Shown here: piece by piece, positions 25,686 to 34,591 of the stretch
Layout: every line of letters starts with the position of its first letter
Numbering within the stretch: the first letter of the stretch is position 1
Origin: Betaproteobacteria bacterium
Lineage (GTDB): Bacteria; Pseudomonadota; Gammaproteobacteria; Burkholderiales; SG8-39
Length of the DNA: 64,000 nucleotides
Reading direction: 5' to 3'
NCBI GenBank assembly: GCA_016713125.1
Contig: JADJPT010000016.1
Location: forward strand, 41,258 to 105,257
Translations under genes and position numbers: made by a program
The notes under the pieces: model-generated
Told to the model about the DNA's origin: nothing
Seen by the model: only the letters and a program-made list of their open reading frames with translations
The model's database searches: none

Positions 25686-27218
25686 ATGTTTGATCTGGGG
25701 CATACGTTTCTGCAGAGCGTCGAGCGACGCCCGAATTCTCTGGCGCTGGTCGACGGCGCGGTGCGCCTCGACTACGGGCAGTGGTTCGAGCGCATGCGCT
25801 GCGTCGCCGGCGGGCTGGCCGGCCTGGGCCTGGTGCGCGGCGACCACCTGGTGGTGGTCCTGCAGAACCGCTGGGAGATGGCCACGCTGCACTGGGCCTG
25901 CCAGTTTCTCGGGGTGATCGTCACGCCGTTGAACTGGCGCGCCAAGCCCGACGAGATCGAGTACTGCGTGGGCGACGCCGAGGGCCGCGCCATCGTCTTC
26001 GAGGCGGCGAGCGCCGAGGCGGTGGCCGCGGCGCCGGCCTGCGCGCGCCTGCCGCGCATCGCCGTCGGCAAGGCCGCCGGCGGCACGCTGACTTTCGAGG
26101 ACCTGCTTGCCGCGGCGCCCGCGGCGCGCCTGTGCCATGCCGAGGCCGCGGACTTCTCGCTGATGCTCTATACCTCGGGCACCACCGGCCGGCCCAAGGG
26201 CGTGCCGCGCAGGCATCGTGCCGAGCGCGCGGCGGCGCTCGCCCAGGTCGCGCAGTACCGCTACCGCGTCGGCGAGGTCACGCTGGGCGTGATGCCCATG
26301 TACCACACCATGGGCGTGCGCTCGCTGCTGTCCACCGCCATCGTCGACGGCACGCTGGTCTGCCTGCCGCGCTTCGACACCGCCGAGGCGCTGCGTCTGA
26401 TCGCTGCGGAGAAGATCTCCAACCTGTTCCTGGTGCCCACCCTGTACCACGACCTGCTGTCCGATCCGGCGTTCGCGCAGACCGATGTCTCCTCGGTGCG
26501 CACGCTGGGCTTCGCCGGGGCGCCGATGGCCGACGCCCTGCTGCAGCGCCTGGACGTGGCCTTCAGGCCGCAGCTGTTCGTGAACCACTACGGTTCCTCG
26601 GAGATCTATACCTTCAGCATCGATCAGCACGCGCCGGCCAAGCCGGGCAGTGCGGGCCGCGCCGGCTACAACATCCGCATTCGCGTCGTGAAGCTCGATC
26701 CCGCGGAGCGGCGCAGCGGCCCGGACGACCTTGCGGCGCGCGGCGAGGAAGGGCAGATCATCGCCGACCTCCGCGGCGACGAAGCCTTCGAGGGTTACTG
26801 GAAGCGTCCGGACGCGGACGCCAAGTCCCTGCGCGAGGGCTGGTACTTCACCGGCGACACCGGCTATATCGACGGCGACGGCGACCTCTACGTCACCGGT
26901 CGCGTCGACGACATGATCATCTCGGGCGGCGAGAACATCTCGCCGGTGGACATCGAGTCGGTGCTGTCGTTCCATCCCGCGGTCGACGAGGTGGCGGTGG
27001 CCGGGTTGCCCGACGAGCGCTGGGGGCAGAAGGTGGTGGCGTTCGTGAAGCTCAGGGCCGGCGCGGATGCGCAAAGCCTGGACGAGTACTGCCGCACTTC
27101 CACGCTGCCCAACTACAAGCGACCGCGCGAGTATGTGTTCGTGCGCGAGGTGCCGAAATCCCCGGTCGGCAAGATCCTGCGCCGCAAGCTGATCGCCGGC
27201 GAATTCGACAAAGCCTGA
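25686..27218 (+). CDS. AMP-dependent acyl-CoA ligase
   Basis: ANL-superfamily enzyme that activates a carboxylic acid to its CoA thioester through an acyl-adenylate. It has 510 residues from ATG 25686 (AAAGGGG upstream). The P-loop is YTSGTTGRPKG at 162-172, the A5 motif is HYGSSEIYTFS, the A8 hinge is YVTGRVDDMIISGGENISP, and the catalytic lysine lies in SPVGKILRRKL near the C-terminus. The sequence resembles 4-chlorobenzoate or benzoate-type ligases more than fatty-acid ligases. Placed after the importer, it likely traps the incoming substrate as CoA ester for the Mo hydroxylase and hydratase. Confidence 0.92.
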   Translation: MFDLGHTFLQSVERRPNSLALVDGAVRLDYGQWFERMRCVAGGLAGLGLVRGDHLVVVLQNRWEMATLHWACQFLGVIVTPLNWRAKPDEIEYCVGDAEGRAIVFEAASAEAVAAAPACARLPRIAVGKAAGGTLTFEDLLAAAPAARLCHAEAADFSLMLYTSGTTGRPKGVPRRHRAERAAALAQVAQYRYRVGEVTLGVMPMYHTMGVRSLLSTAIVDGTLVCLPRFDTAEALRLIAAEKISNLFLVPTLYHDLLSDPAFAQTDVSSVRTLGFAGAPMADALLQRLDVAFRPQLFVNHYGSSEIYTFSIDQHAPAKPGSAGRAGYNIRIRVVKLDPAERRSGPDDLAARGEEGQIIADLRGDEAFEGYWKRPDADAKSLREGWYFTGDTGYIDGDGDLYVTGRVDDMIISGGENISPVDIESVLSFHPAVDEVAVAGLPDERWGQKVVAFVKLRAGADAQSLDEYCRTSTLPNYKRPREYVFVREVPKSPVGKILRRKLIAGEFDKA

Positions 27219-27280
27219 CGAAAGTCTTGCATGCGTGCGCGCATGCGGGCGGGTGCGGCGCGTCAACCGCGGCGTTCGGC

Positions 27281-27406
27281 GTGCGTTACTCCGGGTGGGT
27301 CCATTCCTGGATCGCGCTGGTTGATCGAAACATTCCTGGTGAGAAGCCGGCCAAGGCCAAGAAGGCGAAGAAGGCCAAGAAAGCCAAGAAAGAGAAGATG
27401 TCCTAA
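27281..27406 (+). CDS. Possible short lysine/alanine-rich protein
   Basis: The 333 bases between the CoA ligase and the methyltransferase contain a short frame from GTG 27281, 41 codons, ending in KAKKAKKAKKAKKEKMS before TAA. Such tails occur in histone-H1-like nucleoid proteins, and a similar Lys/Ala tract begins the YkgJ protein at 61671. No good ribosome-binding site is evident, so it may instead be the degraded end of another gene. I see no other feature in this gap except the hairpin at 27451-27488. Confidence 0.25.
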   Translation: MRYSGWVHSWIALVDRNIPGEKPAKAKKAKKAKKAKKEKMS

Positions 27407-27450
27407 GCGTCTGCCCGAGCCCGCGCCTTCGCGCGCGGACGCCAGCCGTG

Positions 27451-27488
27451 GCACTGCGGGCCCGCAGGAGGCGACTTCTGCGGGCCCG
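27451..27488 (+). terminator. GC-rich hairpin before the methyltransferase gene
   Basis: Two copies of GCGGGCCCG (27455-27463 and 27478-27486), each itself near-palindromic, can pair with each other around a loop of about 12 bases. The structure ends the catabolic transcript or shields the methyltransferase message. There is no T run. Confidence 0.35.
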
Positions 27489-27551
27489 TGCATTTGGAGC
27501 GCCGAACTCCGCGATAATCGCATTTTCGCCATCCTGCCAACGGAGTCCTCC

Positions 27552-28386
27552 ATGTCGCGCGTCCTCCTGATCCTGCTGTCTCTGTGTCTTTGCGCGGCCG
27601 CGCGGGCGCAGCAGGAGGGCGAGGTGCGCGCTCCCTTCGTGACCACGCCACCCGAGGTCGTGCAGCGCATGCTGGCGATCGCCGGCACCGGTCCGGGACA
27701 CGGTCTACGACCTGGGCTCCGGAGACGGCCGCATCCCGATCGCGGCCGCGCAGCGTTACGGCGCGCGCGGCGTGGGCATCGAACTGGATGCCGATCTGGT
27801 CGAACGCAGCCGGCAGAACGCGGCTGCCGCCGGCGTCGCCGAGCGCACCGAGTTCCATGTCGAAGACGTGTTGCTCGCCGACCTGTCGAAGGCCAGCGTG
27901 GTCACCATCTACCTGCTGCCTTCGCTGATGGCCCGGCTGGCGCCGCGCATGCTCGAGGAGCTCAGGCCGGGTACGCGGGTGGTCACCCATGCCTTCGTGT
28001 TCCCGAGCTGGAAACCCGATCGCGTCGAGAAGGTGCGCGTGGCCGGCGGCAGTTATGGCCAGGCGGAGGAAAGCACGGTGATGCTCTGGGTGGTGCCGGC
28101 CCAGGCTCGCGGTCGATACGCCGCCGCCGACGCCGCAGGCCAGTGGCACTTCGCGGTCCACCAGAACTTCCAGCAGATCGAGGTCGAAGGCACGCTGGGC
28201 GGGCAGCCCCTGCGCATCGACGCGGCGCGCCTGTCGGGATCGGCGATCGAGTGGAGCGGCTCGGCCGAAACCGCGCAGGGGACGTTGCCCCTGCGCTTCG
28301 CGGGCCGCGTTTCGGCCGATCGCATCCTCGGCGAATTGCGCCTGGGCGATCGTGCCTCTGCATTCGCGGCGTTCAGGCAACGCTAG
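27552..28386 (+). CDS. Exported class I SAM-dependent methyltransferase-like protein, frameshifted
   Basis: It starts with a clear signal peptide (about 20 residues, SRVLLILLSLCLCAAARAQ), so the mature protein should be periplasmic, odd for a SAM enzyme. At about 27697 two bases are missing. Restoring them gives PGDTVYDLGSGDGRIPIAAA, the SAM-binding motif I, and a 278-residue protein. Motifs DVLLADLSKASVVTIYLLPS and LEELRPGTRVVTHAF correspond to later parts of the fold. A C-terminal beta-rich region of about 100 residues has no family I recognise. Targets are unknown. Confidence 0.78.
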
Positions 28387-28402
28387 GAAGCTTTACGCTT
28401 CC
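28386..28402. terminator. Short hairpin between convergent methyltransferase and dioxygenase genes
   Basis: GGAAGC and GCTTCC flank a five-base TTTAC loop starting at the methyltransferase stop. It has 6 bp and no T run; weak evidence for termination. Confidence 0.3.
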
Positions 28403-28469
28403 CCGCGGCCCGCGTGGCTGCAGCCCTCGCTCCTCCTCCTGAATTGCTTGACGGTCCGGACTTCCCCGA

Positions 28470-29561
28470 CTATTCGGCCTCCAGCGGCACCTTGAAGGCG
28501 GTGCCCTTGACGACGATGCCGCCGCGGTCGCCCGGGGTCAGGCTGCCGTAGCGCGCGGCGAACACCTCGGGCAGCGGCCGCGCTTCCTGCGGCGCCAGCC
28601 ACAGGCGCAGCAGGTGTCGGTGGCGCTCCGGTTCGGGCCAGTTCTCGAAGTCGTTGCGCGAATGCAGCATCTGGTGGTTGTGCAGGAACTGCATGTCGCC
28701 GGGCAGGAAGGCCATCGACAGGTGGATCTGCGGATCGTTCGACAGCGCATCCATGAGGTCCATGACCTCGATCTGCTGCGCGGTCAGGCGCGTGGCCTCG
28801 GGGAACAGCTGCTGCGCCGATTCGATGTACTGGCGCACGTAGATGCACGACAGCAGGCCGGCGTGCCAGTTGAAGATGGGCACGTCGAACCAAGGCTTCA
28901 TGCCCTCCGGGACTTCGCCGCGGCGGTCCGTGGGGTAGGGCAGGAACAGGGCCGGCACCAGGTCCGGGCGGCGCGCCAGGATCTCGTTGTACAGGGTCAT
29001 CGAGCTGACGATGAAGCTCTCGCCGCCCGCCTTGGCGGTCTTCAGGCACAGCAGCGCGACGATGTCGATCGAATCGGTGTGGTACTCCAGCCGCCGGCTG
29101 GTCTGGTAGTAGCGGACCTTGGGGTCCGTGACGTCCACGCCGAGGTCCTTCACGTGGCCCAGCAGATGGCCCTTGGCGTTCTGCGAGCGCGGCCGGCCCA
29201 GCCAGGAGCCCAGGCCCATGTAGGCGATGGCGGCCTCCTCGCGCGTGTACTTGTCGACCTCGAAGCCGCGCAGCATGACGAAGCCGCGGCCGGAGAGGAT
29301 TTCCTTGAGCAGGCTCTTCAGCTTCGCGCCGAGCGCGCCGAGCGGAAAGTTCTGCGGCGAGATCGCCGCCAGCGGCGTGCCGGAGGCCTTGAAGGCGCGG
29401 ATCGCGGCGTCGATCTCGGCGCGTTCGCCGGCGTCGAGCATGTGGATCCAGTCGCTGCGTTTGGAAAGTTCCGATCCGTACCAGACGGCGGGGCCGGACA
29501 GCGGCCCGGGCGGCATGGGGGCGGCGGCATAGCTGCTGCCAGTCTGGGCGTGTGCGGACAT
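28470..29561 (-). CDS. TauD/TfdA-family iron/2-oxoglutarate-dependent dioxygenase
   Basis: Non-haem iron oxygenase of 363 residues. The metal triad is visible: His161 and Asp163 in RLEYHTDSIDI and His300 in NHQMLHSRNDF. Arg319 in HLLRLWLAP probably binds 2-oxoglutarate. The N-terminal 100 residues and the PIFNWHAGLLSCIYVRQYIE stretch are typical of a TauD subgroup found beside LysR regulators in Burkholderiales, whose substrates are mostly unknown. It is divergently transcribed from a LysR gene across a 123-bp region with a palindromic site, so it is probably under that regulator. Confidence 0.9.
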   Translation of the reverse strand: MSAHAQTGSSYAAAPMPPGPLSGPAVWYGSELSKRSDWIHMLDAGERAEIDAAIRAFKASGTPLAAISPQNFPLGALGAKLKSLLKEILSGRGFVMLRGFEVDKYTREEAAIAYMGLGSWLGRPRSQNAKGHLLGHVKDLGVDVTDPKVRYYQTSRRLEYHTDSIDIVALLCLKTAKAGGESFIVSSMTLYNEILARRPDLVPALFLPYPTDRRGEVPEGMKPWFDVPIFNWHAGLLSCIYVRQYIESAQQLFPEATRLTAQQIEVMDLMDALSNDPQIHLSMAFLPGDMQFLHNHQMLHSRNDFENWPEPERHRHLLRLWLAPQEARPLPEVFAARYGSLTPGDRGGIVVKGTAFKVPLEAE

Positions 29562-29638
29562 GTGGTGTGCCTCCTGGTTTTCCGGGTTTGCGGTGCGGCT
29601 GTTGCGGGTTTGCGGGTGGGGGCGAACTTATCAGCGCT

Positions 29639-29685
29639 CAACATATGCGTCCAATGGAAGCTGGCAATATGTATTATTGATGTTG
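29639..29685. promoter_or_regulatory. Divergent dioxygenase/LysR operator region
   Basis: Two nested inverted repeats lie just before the LysR start: ACATAT (29641-29646) with ATATGT (29667-29672), and CAACAT (29639-29644) with ATGTTG (29680-29685). This AT-rich dyad inside GC-rich DNA is the best candidate for the LysR binding site controlling both genes. Confidence 0.5.
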
Positions 29686-30596
29686 TGAATGTAAGCAACC
29701 TCGACCTCAACCTGCTGCGCGTGTTCGACGCCATCCTGGCCGAGGGCAACCTGACGCGCGCGGCCAGGCGCCTTGCGCTCAGCCAGCCGGCCATGAGCAA
29801 CGCCCTGGCCCGGCTGCGCGATGCGCTCGGCGATCCGCTGTTCCTGCGCACCGGCAAGGGCATGCTGCCCACGCCGCGCGCGCGCCAGCTCGCCGAGCCG
29901 GTGCGCCAGGCCCTCGACCTGTTGCACAACGCCCTGCGCCCGGACACGGCCTTCGACTACGGCGCCTCGAGCCGCGGGTTCTCGCTGGCGGTCGAGGACT
30001 ACGGCGAGGTGGTGCTGATGCCGCGCCTGGCCGACTGGCTGATGCAGGCCGCGCCCGGCGTGCAGCTGCGCGTGCGGGCCGAGCGCGGCGCCGCGTTGCG
30101 CGAGGAACTGCGCACCGGCGGCCTGGACCTCGCCGTCGACTACTTTCCGTTGCGCGATGCCGATTGCCACAACCGCCGCCTGCTCGAGGACGAACTGGTG
30201 TCGATGGTGCGTCGCGACCATCCGGCGCTGGGCGACACCCCGGCCATGTCGGTGGAGCAGTACGCGCGCCTGCCGCACGTGGTGCTGGACCGGCGCGGCG
30301 GAGCGGGCCCGGTGGTCGACCGCGTGCTGCGCGGCATGGGCCTCAAGCGCCGCATCGCGATGCGCGTGCCGCATTTCCTGTCCATGCCGCTGATGGTGCG
30401 CGGCAGCGACCTGATCTGCACGCTGCCGCGGCGCATGGCGCAGGTCTACGCCGAGCACTTCGGCCTGCGCCTGTTGCGCACGCCCCTGGAGTTGCCCCCG
30501 GTGCCGGTCTACCTGGTCTGGCACCGCAGCAACGATGCCGACCCCGGACAGCGCTGGTTGCGCGAAACCCTGCTCGAATTGGCGCAACGCATCTAG
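29685..30596 (+). CDS. LysR-family transcriptional regulator
   Basis: It has 303 residues from GTG 29685; no in-frame ATG precedes the conserved N-terminus, which begins NLDLNLLRVFDAILAEGNLT. The winged helix-turn-helix spans about 7-64 (ARRLALSQPAMSNALARLRD), and a type 2 periplasmic-binding-like effector domain fills about 90-300. The N-terminal helix pattern resembles NahR/LinR-like members. It is divergent from the TauD-like dioxygenase, the classic arrangement for an autoregulated activator of its neighbour. Confidence 0.92.
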   Translation: MNVSNLDLNLLRVFDAILAEGNLTRAARRLALSQPAMSNALARLRDALGDPLFLRTGKGMLPTPRARQLAEPVRQALDLLHNALRPDTAFDYGASSRGFSLAVEDYGEVVLMPRLADWLMQAAPGVQLRVRAERGAALREELRTGGLDLAVDYFPLRDADCHNRRLLEDELVSMVRRDHPALGDTPAMSVEQYARLPHVVLDRRGGAGPVVDRVLRGMGLKRRIAMRVPHFLSMPLMVRGSDLICTLPRRMAQVYAEHFGLRLLRTPLELPPVPVYLVWHRSNDADPGQRWLRETLLELAQRI

Positions 30597-30674
30597 TCGC
30601 GCGCCCGCGCCCCGGGTTAGACTGCGCGCGCCTCAAGGCACTGTACGCACATAACGAAAAGCACAGGAGGAGAC

Positions 30675-31688
30675 ATGAAAACAACCACCAGCGCACGCGC
30701 GCTGACCCTGGCCGCGGGCTTCGCGGCACTCACCACACTTACTGCACTGGCGTTCGCGCCTGCCGCGGCGCTCGCGCAGGCCTACCCGTCCAAGCCCATC
30801 AGCCTGGTGATCCCGTTCGCCGCGGGCGGCGATTCGGACCTTTCCGGGCGCCTGCTGGCGCAACATGCCGCCAAGTACCTCGGCAACGCGAGTTTCGTGC
30901 CCTTGAACCGCGTCGGCGCCTCGGGCTCGATCGGCTCCAAGGTGGTGCGCGACGCCGCGCCGGACGGCTATACGCTGCTGGTGGCGCGCATCGCCTCGCA
31001 CGCCATCTTCCCGGCCCTGGATTCCAAGGTGCCGTACAAGTGGAACGAGTTCACCATGCTCTCGATCCTGGAGCTGAACCCGTTCATCTGCGCGGTGAAG
31101 TCCGATTCGCCGATCAAGAACGTGCAGGACCTGTTCGCCGCCATCCGCAAGGACCCGGGCAAGCTCAACTACTCGACCTCGGGCACCGGCACCGCGCAGA
31201 ACATGGCGGCGCAGTACCTGATGTCGCTGGCCGGCTTCAAACCCACCGACGCGGTCGGCATCCACTACAAGGGCGGCGGCGAAGTCACCACCGCGCTGCT
31301 CGGCGGCCAGGTGCAGTTCGCGTGCAACAACGCCACCACCATGGTCTCGCAGATCCGCGCCGGCGCGCTGCGCGGCCTGTTCGTCACCACGCCGCAGCGC
31401 TTGCCCGATTCGCCCGACGTGCCCACGGCGCGCGAGGCGGGCGTGCCCGACATGGAGAGGATCGTCGGCTGGACCGCGCTGATGGGCCCGCCGGGCCTGC
31501 CCAAGGAGGTGGTCGACAAGTGGAGCGAAGCGCTCGCCAAGGTGGCGAAAGATCCGGAGTGGCAGGCCGGCATCGCCAAGATCGGCGGCATCCCGGCGAT
31601 CCGCTCGGTGGCCGAGACCGAGAAGTACGTGAAGGAGCAGTACGAGCTCTACAACAAGCTGATCACGAGCCTGGGGTTGCGGCAGTAG
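30675..31688 (+). CDS. Tripartite tricarboxylate transporter receptor (Bug family)
   Basis: Periplasmic receptor of 337 residues with a long signal peptide (about 35 residues, ending AALAQA). The mature start YPSKPISLVIPFAAGGDSD is the Bug-family ligand loop, and NRVGASGSIGSKVV follows. CAGGAGGAG precedes the ATG. No TctA/TctB membrane genes occur in the window, so it is an orphan receptor, as are many in Burkholderiales. Next to the LysR/dioxygenase pair it may bind the dioxygenase substrate or act as a sensor. Its 3' end overlaps the convergent kinase gene by 26 bases. Confidence 0.92.
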   Translation: MKTTTSARALTLAAGFAALTTLTALAFAPAAALAQAYPSKPISLVIPFAAGGDSDLSGRLLAQHAAKYLGNASFVPLNRVGASGSIGSKVVRDAAPDGYTLLVARIASHAIFPALDSKVPYKWNEFTMLSILELNPFICAVKSDSPIKNVQDLFAAIRKDPGKLNYSTSGTGTAQNMAAQYLMSLAGFKPTDAVGIHYKGGGEVTTALLGGQVQFACNNATTMVSQIRAGALRGLFVTTPQRLPDSPDVPTAREAGVPDMERIVGWTALMGPPGLPKEVVDKWSEALAKVAKDPEWQAGIAKIGGIPAIRSVAETEKYVKEQYELYNKLITSLGLRQ

Positions 31689-33543
31689 GAACTCCACCGC
31701 AAGTGGTCCCGGCAGGCAGCGGCAGCCTCAAGCGCACTGAGGTTCCGCGGCCTGACTGGCTGTCAATGTCGAGAACGGCACCGATGGCCGCAGCGCGTCG
31801 CGCCAGGCTTGGCAATCCCCAGCCGTGCGCGACGGTGTCTGTGGCAATGCCGATGCCATCGTCGATGAACTCGATTTCAACCGCTGCCTCCCGAACCTGC
31901 GCCGAGACGGTGATCGTGCGCGCCCGCGCATGGCGCAGCGCATTGGTCAGCGCCTCCATGCAAAAGAGCTGCATATCTCGCAGTTTCCGTGGTGTCAGAT
32001 CGGCGATGAGCGGCAGCTCCTCGAGTCGCCAGCGCAGTTCGACGCCCGACAACTCCAGCGCCTCGCGCAGCCTGTAGCGCACCGAGGCCAGCACCGAGAC
32101 CAGGTCGCCCTCGGGCAGCGAGATCGAATCCACGGTCAACCGCAGTTCGGTCAGCAACTCGTGCAACCGGATTTCGATCTCGCGTGGTTCGGCGCGGCCG
32201 GACTGCGCCAAGCTCAGCACCGAGACCAGCGAGCCGCCCAGCCCGTCGTGCATGTCGCTCATGATGCGGGCGCGTTCTTCCAGCGCTGCCTCGCGCCGTG
32301 CCACCTGATTCAACTCGGTCTGCGCTGCCTCGATCTCGCGCGTGCGTGCCGCGACCATGACTTCCAGTTCTTCGCGCCTTGCGGCGGCGCGCGCCAGGCT
32401 GCGGCGGAACGCGCGCGCCAGCATCATGCCTGCCGCCAGCGTCAGCACCGGCGCCACCAGACCTCGCAGATGCGGTTGATCAAAGTCCACCCAGCCGCGG
32501 CCCAGCCCCAGGTCGTGCACGCCCAGGCCGACCACGGCCAGCACACCGAGCACCAGCCCAGCCTTCATGCCTCGCTCCAGCGCCGGAGACGCGAGCGCCG
32601 TAGCCGCTGCGCCGAAGATCAGGAGCGAGTCCACGACGAACATCGCACCGGTCAGGCCGGGCTGGGTGCCCTCGCCGACCGCAATCGGCAGCACCGCGCA
32701 GGCGAGCAGTGGCAGGAAGAACAGCCACTCCACCTGCCGCCGCGGTCGCAGGTGCGAAAGGCGCAGCAGGGCGATCGCGAGCGGTGGCGCGTAGGCGTGC
32801 GTGTAGAGGGTCAGTACGGCTTCCCGCACCACGCCGGGTTCGCCGAAGCCGACCGTCACATTGAGCACCGCAGGCAGACCGATGATCAGTGCAGACAGTC
32901 CGAACCAGCCCGTGGCCGCGCGTTCGGGGTCGGGGGCATTGCGGCTGGCCCGCCAAGCCCACAGCGCGAAAAGACCGGCGAAGAAGGCGAGGAAGCCCGC
33001 GATCACGAACACCTGTACCTGGTGTCGCTGGCGTTCACGCTGCATCGGGAACAGGGTTTCGCTCGGACCGAAGTACACCCGTGTCAGGCCGTGGTTGAAG
33101 CGCGCGTCGCCTTCGACCCGGACCAACACTTCGTTGTCTCCGGGACGCAGCAGCGAGTAGGGCACGGTGTAGAAGAGCGAGGGATGCACGAGCCGTGTGC
33201 GCGGATCGGGGTAGCCCACGGTGCCACCCACCGTCTGGCCATTGATGCGCACCTGATAGCGTGTGGCGGCATGCCGGCCAAGCATGAAGGCGTAGATGCG
33301 CGGCGGAGCGTTGTTCAGCGTGAAGCGCAGCCGGTACCAGACCACGCCCTGGTAGCCGGGTCGTGATACGCCCCAGTTGTCCGGCAGGCGCATCTCGCGC
33401 CAGGCCTCGGAAGGTGCGGGGGGACGCAGCATGGCGGGCTCGCCCTCGGTGGCAAGCGCCTGCTCCAGCTTGAGGATGGGCGGGAGCGGCTGGCCCAGCG
33501 CGGCAAGGACAGGGCAGCAGACCGTTGCCAGGAGCAGCAACAC
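31663..33543 (-). CDS. NarL-type sensor histidine kinase with 7TMR-like sensor region
   Basis: Membrane kinase of 626 residues from GTG 33543. Order: signal-like N-terminus (1-18), an extracytoplasmic beta-sandwich at about 40-165 resembling the 7TMR-DISM extracellular domain, about seven membrane helices at 175-380, a coiled coil at 385-425, the HisKA_3 dimerisation domain with the phosphorylated His432 in SDMHDGLGGSLV, and an HATPase domain to the end (EALTNALRHA, IDDGIGI, HGWGLPSLARRA). It follows the response-regulator gene on the same strand and is its cognate kinase. The sensed signal is unknown. Confidence 0.9.
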   Translation of the reverse strand: MLLLLATVCCPVLAALGQPLPPILKLEQALATEGEPAMLRPPAPSEAWREMRLPDNWGVSRPGYQGVVWYRLRFTLNNAPPRIYAFMLGRHAATRYQVRINGQTVGGTVGYPDPRTRLVHPSLFYTVPYSLLRPGDNEVLVRVEGDARFNHGLTRVYFGPSETLFPMQRERQRHQVQVFVIAGFLAFFAGLFALWAWRASRNAPDPERAATGWFGLSALIIGLPAVLNVTVGFGEPGVVREAVLTLYTHAYAPPLAIALLRLSHLRPRRQVEWLFFLPLLACAVLPIAVGEGTQPGLTGAMFVVDSLLIFGAAATALASPALERGMKAGLVLGVLAVVGLGVHDLGLGRGWVDFDQPHLRGLVAPVLTLAAGMMLARAFRRSLARAAARREELEVMVAARTREIEAAQTELNQVARREAALEERARIMSDMHDGLGGSLVSVLSLAQSGRAEPREIEIRLHELLTELRLTVDSISLPEGDLVSVLASVRYRLREALELSGVELRWRLEELPLIADLTPRKLRDMQLFCMEALTNALRHARARTITVSAQVREAAVEIEFIDDGIGIATDTVAHGWGLPSLARRAAAIGAVLDIDSQSGRGTSVRLRLPLPAGTTCGGVPTAATPGS

Positions 33544-33589
33544 CTTCCAGGTGAGTGATGATGGGACAGGCAGAAAAAAGACGGAGCCC

Positions 33590-34246
33590 TCACAAAAGCC
33601 CCATCCTGCCGGCCTCGAACACCGCCTCCGTCTTGGAGCCGACAGAAAGCTTGCGGTAGATGCGTTTCAGGTGCGTGTGCACCGTGCCAGGCGCGATGCC
33701 GAGCAGCGTGGCGGTCTCGGCATAGTTGTAGCCGCGTGAAATGGCGTTGAGGATTTCGCGCTCTCGCGGGGTGAGGGTCACGGCTTCGGCCTGTGCCGCC
33801 GCAGTGCCCGAATGCCCGGCCCAGTTTGCCTGCAGACGGCCGAGCAGGTGCCGTGCGATCAACGGGGAGAGCGGGGCACCGCCAGATTTCAGGTCGCGGA
33901 TGTCCACGCCGATCTCGTGGGTGAGGTTGCCCTTCAGCAGATAACCCTGTGCACCGGCTTCCAGCGCAGCGAGCACATTGGCCTCGTCGCCGAACGCCGT
34001 CAGCACCATGATCGCCAGATCCGGGTACAGCGCAGCTGCCCGGCGGATCACCTCCAGGCCGGAAATGTCCGGCAGGCCGAGATCCACCAGCAGCACGTCG
34101 GGTGGGTCCTCGGCGATCGCGGCCAGCCCGGCCGCACCCGTGGCGTGGGCAGAGACCCCGAGCAACTCGCCATCGGCGGCAATTGACGCCATCACCCGCT
34201 CACGGGTGCCGGAGTCGTCCTCGATCAGGCAGACACGGATGGCCAT
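33590..34246 (-). CDS. LuxR/NarL-type response regulator
   Basis: It has 218 residues: a receiver domain at about 4-120 with acidic Asp10/Asp11, phospho-acceptor Asp55 in LLVDLGLPD, the conserved Thr in VLTAFG and the Lys in GYLLKGN; then a LuxR helix-turn-helix at about 152-215 (LTPREREILNAISRGYNYAE and APGTVHTHLKRIYRKL). It lies 46 bases before the kinase gene, so the pair forms one two-component operon. A possible target is the divergent small-protein gene cluster starting at 34391, but nothing in the sequence proves it. Confidence 0.94.
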   Translation of the reverse strand: MAIRVCLIEDDSGTRERVMASIAADGELLGVSAHATGAAGLAAIAEDPPDVLLVDLGLPDISGLEVIRRAAALYPDLAIMVLTAFGDEANVLAALEAGAQGYLLKGNLTHEIGVDIRDLKSGGAPLSPLIARHLLGRLQANWAGHSGTAAAQAEAVTLTPREREILNAISRGYNYAETATLLGIAPGTVHTHLKRIYRKLSVGSKTEAVFEAGRMGLL

Positions 34247-34390
34247 GCGCCAAGGGTAGCGCGGCAGACCATCGCACGCCTAGCCGTGAGCACGGCGAGG
34301 AAAGGGACTACCCAGTTCGGGGGATGGCGCAAACCGCAGGACCTCAGAACACTTGTACGGTGTGCTCATAACTCTCCAAGAGGGGGCAAC

Positions 34391-34591
34391 ATGGCAATGA
34401 AATGGAAACGTGCAACAGCCAGCGTACTTGCCGGCGTGGTCCTTACAACGACGAGCCCATTCGCCGTTGGCGACGTGCGCGGAGGCTGCGACAACAAGGA
34501 CTGCGAACGCAAGCCGCCGCCCGAGCGTGTTGTGGGGAAGGAAGCCCGCGCCCATATTTTTCATCATCACTTTGAGCGGGGGATGAAATGA
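34391..34591 (+). CDS. Small exported hypothetical protein
   Basis: It has 66 residues from ATG 34391, with a purine-rich AGAGGGGG nine bases upstream. A basic N-terminus and hydrophobic stretch (SVLAGVVLTTTSPFAVG) look like a signal peptide of about 25 residues. The mature part is short and charged, with a Cys pair in GGCDNKDCERK and a histidine cluster in AHIFHHHFERG that could bind metal. The stop overlaps the next start by four bases. I recognise no family. It opens the lower-GC cluster that runs to 35692. Confidence 0.6.
   Translation: MAMKWKRATASVLAGVVLTTTSPFAVGDVRGGCDNKDCERKPPPERVVGKEARAHIFHHHFERGMK

Noticed and set aside
27345..27406. Repeating aag/gcc codons considered as a tandem DNA repeat
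   Set aside because: The units vary and simply encode Lys/Ala; reported only as a doubtful short frame.
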